NCBI RefSeq assembly: GCF_035958815.1
Contig: NZ_CP108383.1
Span: 7,192,001-7,256,000, forward strand
Origin: Nocardia sp. NBC_01327
GTDB lineage: Bacteria > Actinomycetota > Actinomycetes > Mycobacteriales > Mycobacteriaceae
Reading direction: 5' to 3'
DNA: 64,000 nucleotides
The notes beneath the pieces were generated by a model. That model did not search any database. It worked only from the letters and a program-made list of their open reading frames with translations, and was not told where the DNA came from. Made by a program: the position numbers and the translations under genes. The stretch's first letter is position 1. Each line of letters begins with the position of its first letter. Below, piece after piece: positions 43,885 to 51,833 of this stretch.

Positions 43885-44679
43885 TCAGCGCGGAAGCCCG
43901 CTCGACGACGCGCCGGAGGCAGTGATGTGCTGGAAACGGGACAGGGCCAGCTCGAAGGCGTCCTTGGACACCGTGTTCCCGCCCGCGAACGGCCGGTCGA
44001 GCTGGTAGACGGCCACGATCACCGCACCGATCACCATTCCGAACAGTCCGGTCATGATCACGCTGCGCCTGGTGACCACCACACCGGAGAGCACGGTGCC
44101 GATCAGCAGCATGACGGTGCCGAACCAGAGCGCCACGTAAAGGAAAGTGGGCAAATGGTATTCGGCGTCGATGCCGCGGTCGTACCTGGCTTCAGCGGCC
44201 GCGTCCAGTGCCGCATCCGCCTTGCTCTGCAGGTCCTTCACATCCGGGTCGGTGGACTGCACCCCGGATACCGCCGCGCGGATACTGTCGAAGGTGTCCT
44301 GGGTGGGCTGACTGAGCTTCGAGTCATTGGCCATGACCTTCCACTCCTGCCCCACGACCTCTTCGGTGTAAGCGCGTGTGAGGGACTGGATCTGCGAGCG
44401 ACTGGGCTCGGGCAGAGTATTGGCGGCCTCGTAGACGGTGGTGAGCGCCTTGCCCTCGGCGATGGTGTGCGCATGCGTATCGTCGTACTGCTGCCACAGG
44501 ATCACCACGATGAAGGCCACGATGGCCGCGAAGAACATATTGACCAGATCGAGCACCATATTGCCGGCGGCCTTGTCATCACCGTGCCGCCACGATTTCG
44601 GGCGTATGCGATCGCCGACTACAAAAACGACCACCGCCACGACGGCGAAAAGGACGAGGACACCCAGTTGCAACGCCAT
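43885..44679 (-). CDS. DUF4239 (bestrophin-like) membrane protein
   Basis: Protein of 264 aa with membrane helices at both ends (about 2-24, 44-64, 185-210, 214-235) and a soluble helical middle domain. The pattern ALTTVYEAANTLPEP matches DUF4239, which is distantly related to bestrophin channels. Start ATG 44679 with CGGAG 6 nt upstream. The next gene downstream starts 16 bp after its stop, so the two are probably co-transcribed. Confidence 0.85.
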   Translation of the reverse strand: MALQLGVLVLFAVVAVVVFVVGDRIRPKSWRHGDDKAAGNMVLDLVNMFFAAIVAFIVVILWQQYDDTHAHTIAEGKALTTVYEAANTLPEPSRSQIQSLTRAYTEEVVGQEWKVMANDSKLSQPTQDTFDSIRAAVSGVQSTDPDVKDLQSKADAALDAAAEARYDRGIDAEYHLPTFLYVALWFGTVMLLIGTVLSGVVVTRRSVIMTGLFGMVIGAVIVAVYQLDRPFAGGNTVSKDAFELALSRFQHITASGASSSGLPR

Positions 44680-44756
44680 ACGTGACTCCGTCTCCAGACC
44701 CGGGCAACTCCGATTCATCTGGTATTCGGGGCCACAGGCCGGTCGGATTTGTGTGT

Positions 44757-45503
44757 TCAGCCGCCAAAAGTGAGGATTGCGGCCGTTATGGCGACCGTGA
44801 ATTCCAGTGCGGCCCCGAGCACATCACCATTGAGCCCGCCGAATCGCCGCACACAATGCCGCACCAGCAGCACCGATACGCCGAGTGCGGCAATAACACC
44901 GACCGGTCCGTCCCACCAATTTCCGGTGCTGAATACCGCTGCCGCTACGGCGATCCCGGCCCACAACACACCGATGAGCACCGACTGCGTCCCCGCCACC
45001 AGCGCCCCGAACCCCGCCCCCGGCGCCGCCTCGATCCCCCGCCGACAGGCCAGCACCACCGCGACCCGCCCCGAAACCACGGCTAGCACCAGCGCCGCCC
45101 ACCGCCCCGACTCGGCCAGCGCCGCAAACGAAACCACCTGAATCCCGATCACAAAAATCAGCGCCGCCACCCCGAACGGCCCCGCCCCACCACTCTTCAT
45201 AACCTCCCGCGCCCGCTCCGGCGCCCCATAACTCCCCAACCCATCCATGGTGTCGGCAAGCCCATCGATATGCATCCCCCGCGTCCCCAACCCCAATCCC
45301 GCCACCGCCACAAAACCGGCCAGCAGCCACGAACCCCCCGCCGCGCCTACTCCCCAAACAACTCCCGCCGCAGCCACTCCAAGCAGCAACCCCACCACCG
45401 GAGCCCACCCGATAGCCCGCCCCGCAGCCTCCCGATCCACCTCATCCGGCCCCCGCACCGGCAACACGGTCAACCACGAAACCGCCAACCGCAACCCCTT
45501 CAT
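44757..45503 (-). CDS. cobS: Adenosylcobinamide-GDP ribazoletransferase
   Basis: Protein of 248 aa, strongly hydrophobic with about six helices. CobS motif MHIDGLADTMDGLGS near residues 77-91 and RREIEAAP-like loop later (RRGIEAAPGAG). It joins alpha-ribazole to adenosylcobinamide-GDP, the last main step of vitamin B12 assembly, at the inner membrane. It lies 129 bp downstream of cobU-cobT on the same strand, supplying the complete nucleotide-loop pathway together. Confidence 0.95.
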   Translation of the reverse strand: MKGLRLAVSWLTVLPVRGPDEVDREAAGRAIGWAPVVGLLLGVAAAGVVWGVGAAGGSWLLAGFVAVAGLGLGTRGMHIDGLADTMDGLGSYGAPERAREVMKSGGAGPFGVAALIFVIGIQVVSFAALAESGRWAALVLAVVSGRVAVVLACRRGIEAAPGAGFGALVAGTQSVLIGVLWAGIAVAAAVFSTGNWWDGPVGVIAALGVSVLLVRHCVRRFGGLNGDVLGAALEFTVAITAAILTFGG

Positions 45504-45595
45504 GCGCTCACCCCACGCACCGAGATATTCACGTTGTCGGGCAACTTCGATACGGACGGTGACGGGGTCGAATGTGCCAGCGATACAGAGGGTCC

Positions 45596-45617
45596 GGCCG
45601 GGCGGTGTCGCCCGGCC
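45596..45617 (-). terminator. GC-rich hairpin between cobUT and cobS
   Basis: Stem GGCCGGGCG / CGCCCGGCC with a 4-nt loop, 16 nt beyond the cobUT stop. Confidence 0.55.
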
Positions 45618-45632
45618 GTCATGGCTGCGGCG

Positions 45633-47711
45633 TCAGGCACCGGCGGGTTCTGCCGCGTCGGCGGTGCTGACGCCGGCGTCGGCGAAGGTCGCCATTTCGG
45701 AGAGGGTGGCGATGGCGGCGCGGAGGATGGGGAGGGCGGTGACCGCGCCGGAGCCTTCGCCGAGGCGCATATTCATTTCGACGAGCGGCTCGAGTTCGAG
45801 GCGCTTGAGGGCGATGGTGTGGGACGGTTCGCTGGAGCGGTGCCCGGCGATCCACCATTCGCGCGCGCCGACGGCCAGCTGATCGGCGACCAGGGCGGCA
45901 GCGGTGACCACGACGCCGTCGAGGATCACCGGGGTGCGGCGGGCGGCGGCTCGGGCCAGGAAGCCCGCCATCGCGGCCAGGTCTGCTCCGGAAGCGGTGC
46001 GCAGCAGGGCAACCGGGTCCTTGATCACCGGGCGCGCGCGCCACATGGCATCGCGGATCGCGGCGGTCTTGCGAATCCAGCCGGCATCGTCGACACCGGT
46101 GCCACGGCCGACGGCGACCACCGGCTCGGTATCGGTGAGCGCGGCGATCAGCACCGTCGCCGGGGTGGTATTGCCGATTCCCATATCTCCGGCAATGAGA
46201 AGGTCTGCGCCGGAATCGATTTCCTCATCGGCAATGGCCGCGCCGGCGGCGAGGGCGGTCTGCACCTCGGCGTCGGTCAGCGCGTCCTCGCGATCGATGG
46301 ATCCGCTGGAGCGCCGCACCTTGTGCCGTGAAATCTCCGGAGCCGTATCCCCGTCCACCGCAATGTCTTCCACGCGCACCGTGGCATCGGCCAAGCGCGC
46401 CAGCACATTCACCGCGGCCCCGCCGCTGAGGAAATTCCCCACCATCTGCGCGGTGACCTCACTGGGATACGCCGACACCCCGTGCCGCGCCACCCCGTGA
46501 TCGCCCGCGAACACCACAATCCGAGCCCGCTCGAACTGCTTCGGCGGACATACGCCCTGGCACGCCGCAACCCAGTTGGCCAGCTGCTCCAACCGCCCCA
46601 GCGCCCCCGCGGGCTTGGTCAACTGCAACTGCCGAGCCTCGGCGGCGGCCCGCACCACCGGATCGGGACCGTTGACCGGACCGAACGCAATCCGCGCGGG
46701 CTTGGAAAGATTCGCAGCACCCGACTGCCCGGCCGCGCGCGCCGCGGTACTGCCCGCAGCGGGGGCCACGGGTGCACCGGTCGAGCCGACAGCCGTTGCG
46801 GCCGCAGCGGTCGAGTCGGCAACGCCGCCATCCGCCGAATCAGCTGCAGCACCGCCCATGGTGGCGGCACCCTCCGTAACTGTGTCCGGCGCGGTGGCCG
46901 GAGCCGCCGACCCGGCTGCGGCGGCCTCAGCCACTCCGCCTACCGCGACGCCGGCGGCAGCCGAAGCGACCGAAGTCGAAGCGGCCTGCGCGACAGAGGG
47001 ATCAGCCGTCGCCGCGATGTCGGTAGGCACCTGGTTCGAGACCGGCTGTGTGGCAGACGATTCCGCCGCGGTGCCGACAGCAGCGCCACCCGCTACCTGC
47101 GAGTCGACAACCGCGCCGCCACCGAGACCCGAGGTCGCGAGGGCGGCGGCCGACGCGATCGCACGGTCGGGCTTGACCTGGATGGCCTGGCCCGCGACCA
47201 CGAGGTACACCTCATCGCAGAGCTGAGCCAGCCGCTGGTTGAGCGTGCCGAGCTCGTCACGGAAGAGCCGTCCGGAGCGTGTGGCGGGAATGACACCGAA
47301 CCCCACCTCCGGGCTGACAATGATCAACCGCTCCGGGTAGGTCGCGACGATATCGACAAGCGCGTCCATATCGGATGCGACGGTGCCGCGCGGGGACTCC
47401 CAGGCATCGTGGGCGTCGATGCGCGCCGTCAGCCAGGTACCGAGGTCGTCCACCAGGGTGACCGAGGCCAGTTCGGCCAGCGCCTCGAGCAGATCGTGCT
47501 CCACGATGGTCCAGTTCCCTGGCCGCCGAACCCGGTGCGCCGCAATACGTTCCGCGAAATCCGCATCGCCGGGATCCGGCACCGCGGTAGCGATATACCG
47601 CACCGCCTCCGAGACGACCAACTGTTCAGCAAAGGCCGACTTACCGGACCGGGCTCCACCGAGCACCAGCGTCCGAAGCGGTCGATCGGTTGATTGAGCA
47701 CTGTGCGACAC
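45633..47711 (-). CDS. cobUT: CobU-CobT fusion with Ala-rich linker
   Basis: Protein of 692 aa. The CobU domain (about 1-181) has the P-loop GGARSGKS at 19-26 and phosphorylates and guanylylates adenosylcobinamide. A linker of about 160 residues (185-345) is almost only Ala, Gly, Ser, Thr and Val. The CobT domain (about 346-692) has FAGDHGVARHGVSAYP, DMGIGNTTPA and the catalytic Glu in LGEGSGA and makes alpha-ribazole phosphate. GTG start. Both enzymes serve the same pathway step before CobS. Confidence 0.95.
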   Translation of the reverse strand: MSHSAQSTDRPLRTLVLGGARSGKSAFAEQLVVSEAVRYIATAVPDPGDADFAERIAAHRVRRPGNWTIVEHDLLEALAELASVTLVDDLGTWLTARIDAHDAWESPRGTVASDMDALVDIVATYPERLIIVSPEVGFGVIPATRSGRLFRDELGTLNQRLAQLCDEVYLVVAGQAIQVKPDRAIASAAALATSGLGGGAVVDSQVAGGAAVGTAAESSATQPVSNQVPTDIAATADPSVAQAASTSVASAAAGVAVGGVAEAAAAGSAAPATAPDTVTEGAATMGGAAADSADGGVADSTAAAATAVGSTGAPVAPAAGSTAARAAGQSGAANLSKPARIAFGPVNGPDPVVRAAAEARQLQLTKPAGALGRLEQLANWVAACQGVCPPKQFERARIVVFAGDHGVARHGVSAYPSEVTAQMVGNFLSGGAAVNVLARLADATVRVEDIAVDGDTAPEISRHKVRRSSGSIDREDALTDAEVQTALAAGAAIADEEIDSGADLLIAGDMGIGNTTPATVLIAALTDTEPVVAVGRGTGVDDAGWIRKTAAIRDAMWRARPVIKDPVALLRTASGADLAAMAGFLARAAARRTPVILDGVVVTAAALVADQLAVGAREWWIAGHRSSEPSHTIALKRLELEPLVEMNMRLGEGSGAVTALPILRAAIATLSEMATFADAGVSTADAAEPAGA

Positions 47712-47773
47712 GTCAGCACGGTATCAACAGCACGCACTCCCCGGCCGACTAGGCACGACTGTCCGCCGATTCC

Positions 47774-48739
47774 CTACGAGACGCGGGCGCCGAATCTGCG
47801 GCGGTATTCGACCGGGGCGATGCCGACCATCCGCTGGAAGTGGTGGCGCAGCAGGGCCCCGGAGCCGAATCCGCAGCGGTTCGCGAGGGATTCCAGATCC
47901 AGGTCGGTGTCTTCGAGGAGTTGTTTGGCGAGCAGAATCCGCTGCCCGGTCAGCCATTTCACCGGGGTGGTGCCGGTTTCGTCGGCAAAGCGGCGGGCGA
48001 AGGTGCGGGTGGACATATTGGTGCGGGCCGAGAGCGATTCGACGGTGTGCGGCAGGTCGAGATGCTCATCCATCCAGTGCAGCGTCTCGCTGAGGCTGTC
48101 GATACTGCATTCGACCACCGGACGCTCGATGAACTGCCGCTGTCCGCCGTCCCGCTGCGGCGGCACCACCATGCGCCGCGCAATGGCATTGGCCACCGAA
48201 CTGCCCAGCTCCCGCCGCACCAGATGCAGACAGGCGTCGATCCCGGCGGCGGTGCCGGCACTGGTGATCAGATTGCCCTCGTCCACGAACAGCACATCTG
48301 GATCGACGGTGGCCAGCGGAAACCGTTGCGCCAGTTGATCCACATGCCGCCAATGCGTGGTGCACCGCCGCCCGTCGAGCAGTCCGGCCTCCCCCGCCAA
48401 GAACGCCCCCGAGCAGACCGTCAGGACGGTCGCACCGCGCTGCGAGGCGGTACGGACCGCGTCCACCACGCGCGTATCGAGCAATAGCCGCTCATGGAAC
48501 GGAAAGGCCGGAATCGCCACCAGATCCGCGTCCAGCAGTTCGTCCAAAGCGAACTGCGGCGTCACCTGAATACCCGGTGAGCTGGTGTTCAGCGGCTTCC
48601 CCGGCTCTGCCCCGCAGACCTTGAAGTCGAATCCGGGCAGCCCGTCGCCCGTCCGATCCAGCCCGAAAACCTCACAGACCACGCCGAATTCGAACATGGC
48701 GAGCCGCTCGTTGAGTACGACCGCGACCTTCGAAAGCAT
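47774..48739 (-). CDS. GlxA family AraC-type transcriptional regulator
   Basis: Protein of 321 aa. The N-terminal DJ-1/PfpI-like domain (about 1-190) has the elbow Cys109 in VLTVCSGAFLAG; the C-terminal AraC helix-turn-helix is near 225-315 (SLSARTNMSTRTFARRFADE and SLANRCGFGSGALLRHHF). It is divergent from two microprotein genes; an inverted repeat GGCAGTAA-N16-TTACTGCC lies between. It probably activates those genes or itself. Ligand unknown. Confidence 0.93.
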   Translation of the reverse strand: MLSKVAVVLNERLAMFEFGVVCEVFGLDRTGDGLPGFDFKVCGAEPGKPLNTSSPGIQVTPQFALDELLDADLVAIPAFPFHERLLLDTRVVDAVRTASQRGATVLTVCSGAFLAGEAGLLDGRRCTTHWRHVDQLAQRFPLATVDPDVLFVDEGNLITSAGTAAGIDACLHLVRRELGSSVANAIARRMVVPPQRDGGQRQFIERPVVECSIDSLSETLHWMDEHLDLPHTVESLSARTNMSTRTFARRFADETGTTPVKWLTGQRILLAKQLLEDTDLDLESLANRCGFGSGALLRHHFQRMVGIAPVEYRRRFGARVS

Positions 48740-48793
48740 GACCTCACCCTACCTGGCTGGATCTTTGCGGACAATGTCAGAGCCGCCACTGTT

Positions 48794-48825
48794 GGCAGTA
48801 ACTGCACTAGGGAAAACTTACTGCC
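48794..48825. promoter_or_regulatory. Inverted repeat between GlxA-type regulator and microproteins
   Basis: GGCAGTAA at 48794-48801 and TTACTGCC at 48818-48825 are perfect 8-bp arms with a 16-nt spacer. The right arm abuts the first microprotein ATG, so binding there could block as well as activate. Confidence 0.65.
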
Positions 48826-48945
48826 ATGCAAGCCCTCACCGCAATCGCCGCAGCCGGATCCGCAATGACGGTCCTCGGCTATCTCACCTACGGCGCCATG
48901 GCCTGGGACACCACCGATTCAGACGACAGCGAGGCATGCAAATGA
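48826..48945 (+). CDS. 39-aa single-helix membrane microprotein
   Basis: Protein of 39 aa: one hydrophobic helix (ALTAIAAAGSAMTVLGYLTY) then an acidic tail (WDTTDSDDSEACK). It ends in the ATGA overlap that starts the next gene. No Shine-Dalgarno precedes its ATG; a TAGGGA lies 12 nt upstream. It is too short for standard gene finders. The coupling with the 77-aa gene and the palindrome in front argue that it is real. Function unknown. Confidence 0.6.
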   Translation: MQALTAIAAAGSAMTVLGYLTYGAMAWDTTDSDDSEACK

Positions 48946-49175
48946 CCACTCTCACCTCCGCGACCGGGCACATCTCCCGCGGCGCGACCACCGAGCCCAA
49001 GGCAGCAGCCATGTTCACCCGACTCTTCACCCTCCTGGCCGCGGCCGGGCGAGCCGTCCCGTTCCATCGCGAATCCGATTGGGAGATGGTCGGATCCACC
49101 GGCATCACCGATCGCGACTACCAGCGTTCGGCGCTGGAACTGCGCGCCATCGCCGGTGTCCGCGAGCATGGCTGA
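48942..49175 (+). CDS. 77-aa protein coupled to membrane microprotein
   Basis: Protein of 77 aa starting at the ATG in the ATGA overlap. Hydrophobic patch FTRLFTLLAAAGRAVP in the middle, then an acidic/polar C-terminal part (SDWEMVGSTGITDRDYQRSA). No domain recognised. It is the second gene of the unit controlled, by inference, by the divergent GlxA-type regulator. Confidence 0.6.
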   Translation: MTTLTSATGHISRGATTEPKAAAMFTRLFTLLAAAGRAVPFHRESDWEMVGSTGITDRDYQRSALELRAIAGVREHG

Positions 49176-49198
49176 GACGCCACGCGATGCTCACCGGT

Positions 49199-49270
49199 CT
49201 CAGCGGTCAAAGATCGCCACTGAGCGGCACTATTTGCAGCGAAGCAGCGGTTTGTGACCGCTCAGGCCGA
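49199..49270. repeat. REP-like imperfect palindrome, copy A
   Basis: CTCAGCGGTCAAA at the left and TTTGTGACCGCTCAGG at the right form an imperfect inverted repeat around about 40 bp. A second element of the same design is at 57447-57519 (shared right end GCTCAGGCCGA and GCGGTCAAA at left). Confidence 0.65.
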
Positions 49271-49280
49271 CCCCGCCAAC

Positions 49281-49313
49281 GACTGAGGCCGCCCCTCAAG
49301 GGCGGCCTCAGTC
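49281..49313. terminator. Strong bidirectional terminator
   Basis: Perfect 14-bp stem GACTGAGGCCGCCC / GGGCGGCCTCAGTC with a 5-nt loop between two convergent genes. Confidence 0.9.
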
Positions 49314-49331
49314 ATTACGTTCGAACCGATC

Positions 49332-49985
49332 TCAGATGCTGTCGCCCGCAGTGACCCGCGGCTTCGGCGCCCGCATCCGCCGAATCTGCGACGCGCGCAC
49401 AAAGGCGTACCAGCCCAGCGAGAACTTCGAATCCGTCGAATCCGGGAACCGCTCCAGCACCCGCTTGTTCACGATGCGCCCCAGAATCACACCTTCGATG
49501 ATCATGAACAGCATCATCACCAGCATGGCGAGCGTGACGATCGCCTGCAGCGCCGGCGACAGGATCATGCTCAGGATCAACACGAGCGCAAGGGGCATGA
49601 ACAAACCCAGCAGATTGCGGCGCGCATCGACGATATCGCGCACATACCCCTTCACCGGACCCTTGTCGCGCGGCAGCAGGAACTGCTCCTCGCCGGCGAG
49701 CATGCGGGCGCGCCGATCCTGCACGGTGGCCTTGCGCTCGGCCGAGTCCACCTTGCGCTCCGCCCGGGTACCGCGCAGCGACTTACGCCGGGCGCGGGCC
49801 TCCTTCGAGGTCAGGGGCGCCGGTGCGACCGGCCCGCGACGGCGGGCCTCGGCCTCGCGCCGCTTGGGCGTGGGCCGCCCTTTGGCGGCGGTGGGTGACC
49901 GGTCCGCGACCGTCGCCGCGGCACCGGCATCGACGGCAGAGGTGTCGGAGGTGGGGTTGGAATCGCCACGGCGCAGGAACTTCAC
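49332..49985 (-). CDS. DUF3043 membrane protein
   Basis: Protein of 217 aa. Basic N-terminal half (RRKSLRGTRAERKVDSAERK) then two membrane helices (about 125-150 and 153-175) and a basic C-terminus (RASQIRRMRAPKPRV). It matches the actinobacterial DUF3043 family (Rv2206-like). The GTG 49985 gives the family start (KFLRRGDSNPT) and has TAGCCT exactly 7 nt upstream, so it is probably leaderless. The longer frame to 50180 is not used. Confidence 0.88.
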   Translation of the reverse strand: MKFLRRGDSNPTSDTSAVDAGAAATVADRSPTAAKGRPTPKRREAEARRRGPVAPAPLTSKEARARRKSLRGTRAERKVDSAERKATVQDRRARMLAGEEQFLLPRDKGPVKGYVRDIVDARRNLLGLFMPLALVLILSMILSPALQAIVTLAMLVMMLFMIIEGVILGRIVNKRVLERFPDSTDSKFSLGWYAFVRASQIRRMRAPKPRVTAGDSI

Positions 49986-50191
49986 GCCGACCAGGCTATT
50001 CGATGGCGTGTCCACAGGAAGAACCTGGTCCGTCCATTTTGCCGGCAGAGTGGCAGCCGCGCCGCTCAATCCCTGCACTGCCGCCGGATTGCCCGCCGCG
50101 TAAGATTGGGAATAGTCGCCAGCCAAGTGGCGTTGAAGGCCACGTGCCGTGCGCCTCTCACGGGGTGAAAACAGGTCCATTAGGAGAGTTC

Positions 50192-50542
50192 ATGACTGTG
50201 CAGAACGAGACCACCACTCATGGTGCGACTCTGACGGACGCCGCCGCCCTCAAGGCGAAGGCGCTGCTGGATCAGGAGGGCCGCGACGACCTGGCGCTGC
50301 GGATCGCTGTACAGCCGGGTGGTTGTGCCGGCCTGCGCTACCAGCTCTTCTTCGACGATCGCTCGCTCGACGGTGACCTGGTTGTCGAGTTCGGCGGCGT
50401 CAAGCTCGCCGTCGACCGCATGAGCGCCCCCTACATCCAGGGCGCCTCGATCGATTTCGTCGACACCATCGAGAAGCAGGGCTTCACCATCGACAACCCC
50501 AACGCCACCGGCTCCTGCGCCTGCGGCGACAGCTTCAACTGA
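50192..50542 (+). CDS. erpA: HesB/IscA-family iron-sulfur carrier (ErpA-type)
   Basis: Protein of 116 aa with the A-type carrier pattern: PGGCAGLRYQLFFDD, then FVDTIEKQGFTIDNPNATGS and CACG. The three conserved Cys are 45, 109 and 111. It delivers Fe-S clusters to target proteins. TAGGAGAG precedes the ATG. Its place beside adoK and the DUF3043 gene parallels Rv2204c. Confidence 0.94.
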   Translation: MTVQNETTTHGATLTDAAALKAKALLDQEGRDDLALRIAVQPGGCAGLRYQLFFDDRSLDGDLVVEFGGVKLAVDRMSAPYIQGASIDFVDTIEKQGFTIDNPNATGSCACGDSFN

Positions 50543-50743
50543 GCTAGCCTCACCAGCGCGGAACGTCCTCCGGGAAGTTCCGCGCTGCACTATGTCCGGG
50601 GTAGTGGCTCCGAGAGTTGGAGCAACCCGTCTCGGACAGTGTATTTTTAGGTGCGGACCCTTCGGTCCGTCCTCCCACCGGCCCCGCGACTGCCGTCCCG
50701 CATGCAGGTGTGCGCAGCGCACGTCACCAAAGGATCGACGCCC

Positions 50744-51715
50744 GTGACCATCGCCGTGTCCGCCTCCATCGCGACCGACCACCTCATGCGCTTCCCGGGA
50801 AAATTCTCCGATGTCCTGCTGGCGGACAAGCTCGAGCACGTTTCCCTCAGCTTCCTCGTCGACGATCTGGTCATCCGCCGCGGCGGCGTGGCCGGCAATA
50901 TCGCCTACGCCATGGGCCTGCTCGGCCAGACCCCGCTGCTCGTCGGCGCGGTAGGCCCCGACTTCGCCGAATACCGGCAGTGGCTCGAATCCCATGGCGT
51001 GGACTGCTCCGCCGTCCGCATCTCCACCGAGGCGCACACCGCGCGTTTCGTCTGCACCACCGACGAGACCATGGCGCAGATCGCGTCCTTCTACCCCGGC
51101 GCCATGAGCGAGGCCCGCGAAATCTCCATCGGCGCACTGGCTTCCGATCGTGAGCTGGCGCTGGTGCTCGTGGGCGCCAATGATCCCGATGCCATGGTGC
51201 TGCACACCGAGCAGTGCCGCGAAGCCGGAATCCCGTTCGCCGCAGACCCTTCGCAGCAGCTGGCCCGCCTGGACGGCGAGCAGGCACTGTCGCTGATCGA
51301 CGGCGCCGCGTACCTGTTCACCAATGAGTACGAGTGGAGCCTGCTGCTGCAGAAGACCGGGCTCACCGAGGCCGAAATCGCTGAGCGCGTGGGCATTCGG
51401 GTCACCACCCTCGGCTCCAAGGGCGCGAAGATCGTCGACCGCGACGGCACCGAGTTGCATGTCGACGTGGTGCCGGACAATGCCAAGGTCGATCCGACCG
51501 GTGTCGGCGACGGCTTCCGCGCGGGCTTCCTCACCGGGCATTCGGCGGGCCTGTCGCTGGAGCGTTCGGCCCAACTCGGTTCGCTCATCGCCGTTCTCAT
51601 CCTGGAGACCACCGGTACCCAGGAGTGGACCCTCGACCACGACGTCGCTCTCAAGCGTCTGCGCGAAGCCTACGGCCCCGAAGCCGCTTCCGAGATCGAG
51701 TCGATTCTCCGCTGA
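50744..51715 (+). CDS. adoK: Adenosine kinase (PfkB family)
   Basis: Protein of 323 aa. PfkB motifs: GGVAGNIAYAMGLLG near residue 46-60 and the anion-hole motif DPTGVGDGFRAGFL near 250-263 with catalytic Asp. The start TIAVSASIATDHLMRFPG and the HTARFVCTTDETMAQIASFY stretch are very close to M. tuberculosis AdoK (Rv2202c). It phosphorylates adenosine to AMP. GTG 50744 with AAAGGA is the start. Confidence 0.95.
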   Translation: MTIAVSASIATDHLMRFPGKFSDVLLADKLEHVSLSFLVDDLVIRRGGVAGNIAYAMGLLGQTPLLVGAVGPDFAEYRQWLESHGVDCSAVRISTEAHTARFVCTTDETMAQIASFYPGAMSEAREISIGALASDRELALVLVGANDPDAMVLHTEQCREAGIPFAADPSQQLARLDGEQALSLIDGAAYLFTNEYEWSLLLQKTGLTEAEIAERVGIRVTTLGSKGAKIVDRDGTELHVDVVPDNAKVDPTGVGDGFRAGFLTGHSAGLSLERSAQLGSLIAVLILETTGTQEWTLDHDVALKRLREAYGPEAASEIESILR

Positions 51716-51833
51716 AACCTGCTGGACTCTTTCGTACCGCACGCTGATCTCGGGATCGGCGTGCGGTTTCTTTTGCGCTGATCCCCGGTCGTTCGCGACC
51801 GGCTATGTATGACAGCTCGTTTCGAAGGACCTG

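Noticed and set aside
49986..50180. N-terminal extension of the DUF3043 protein
   Set aside because: The longer frame lies in the spacer to erpA; the GTG at 49985 fits the family start and has a -10 box 7 nt upstream.
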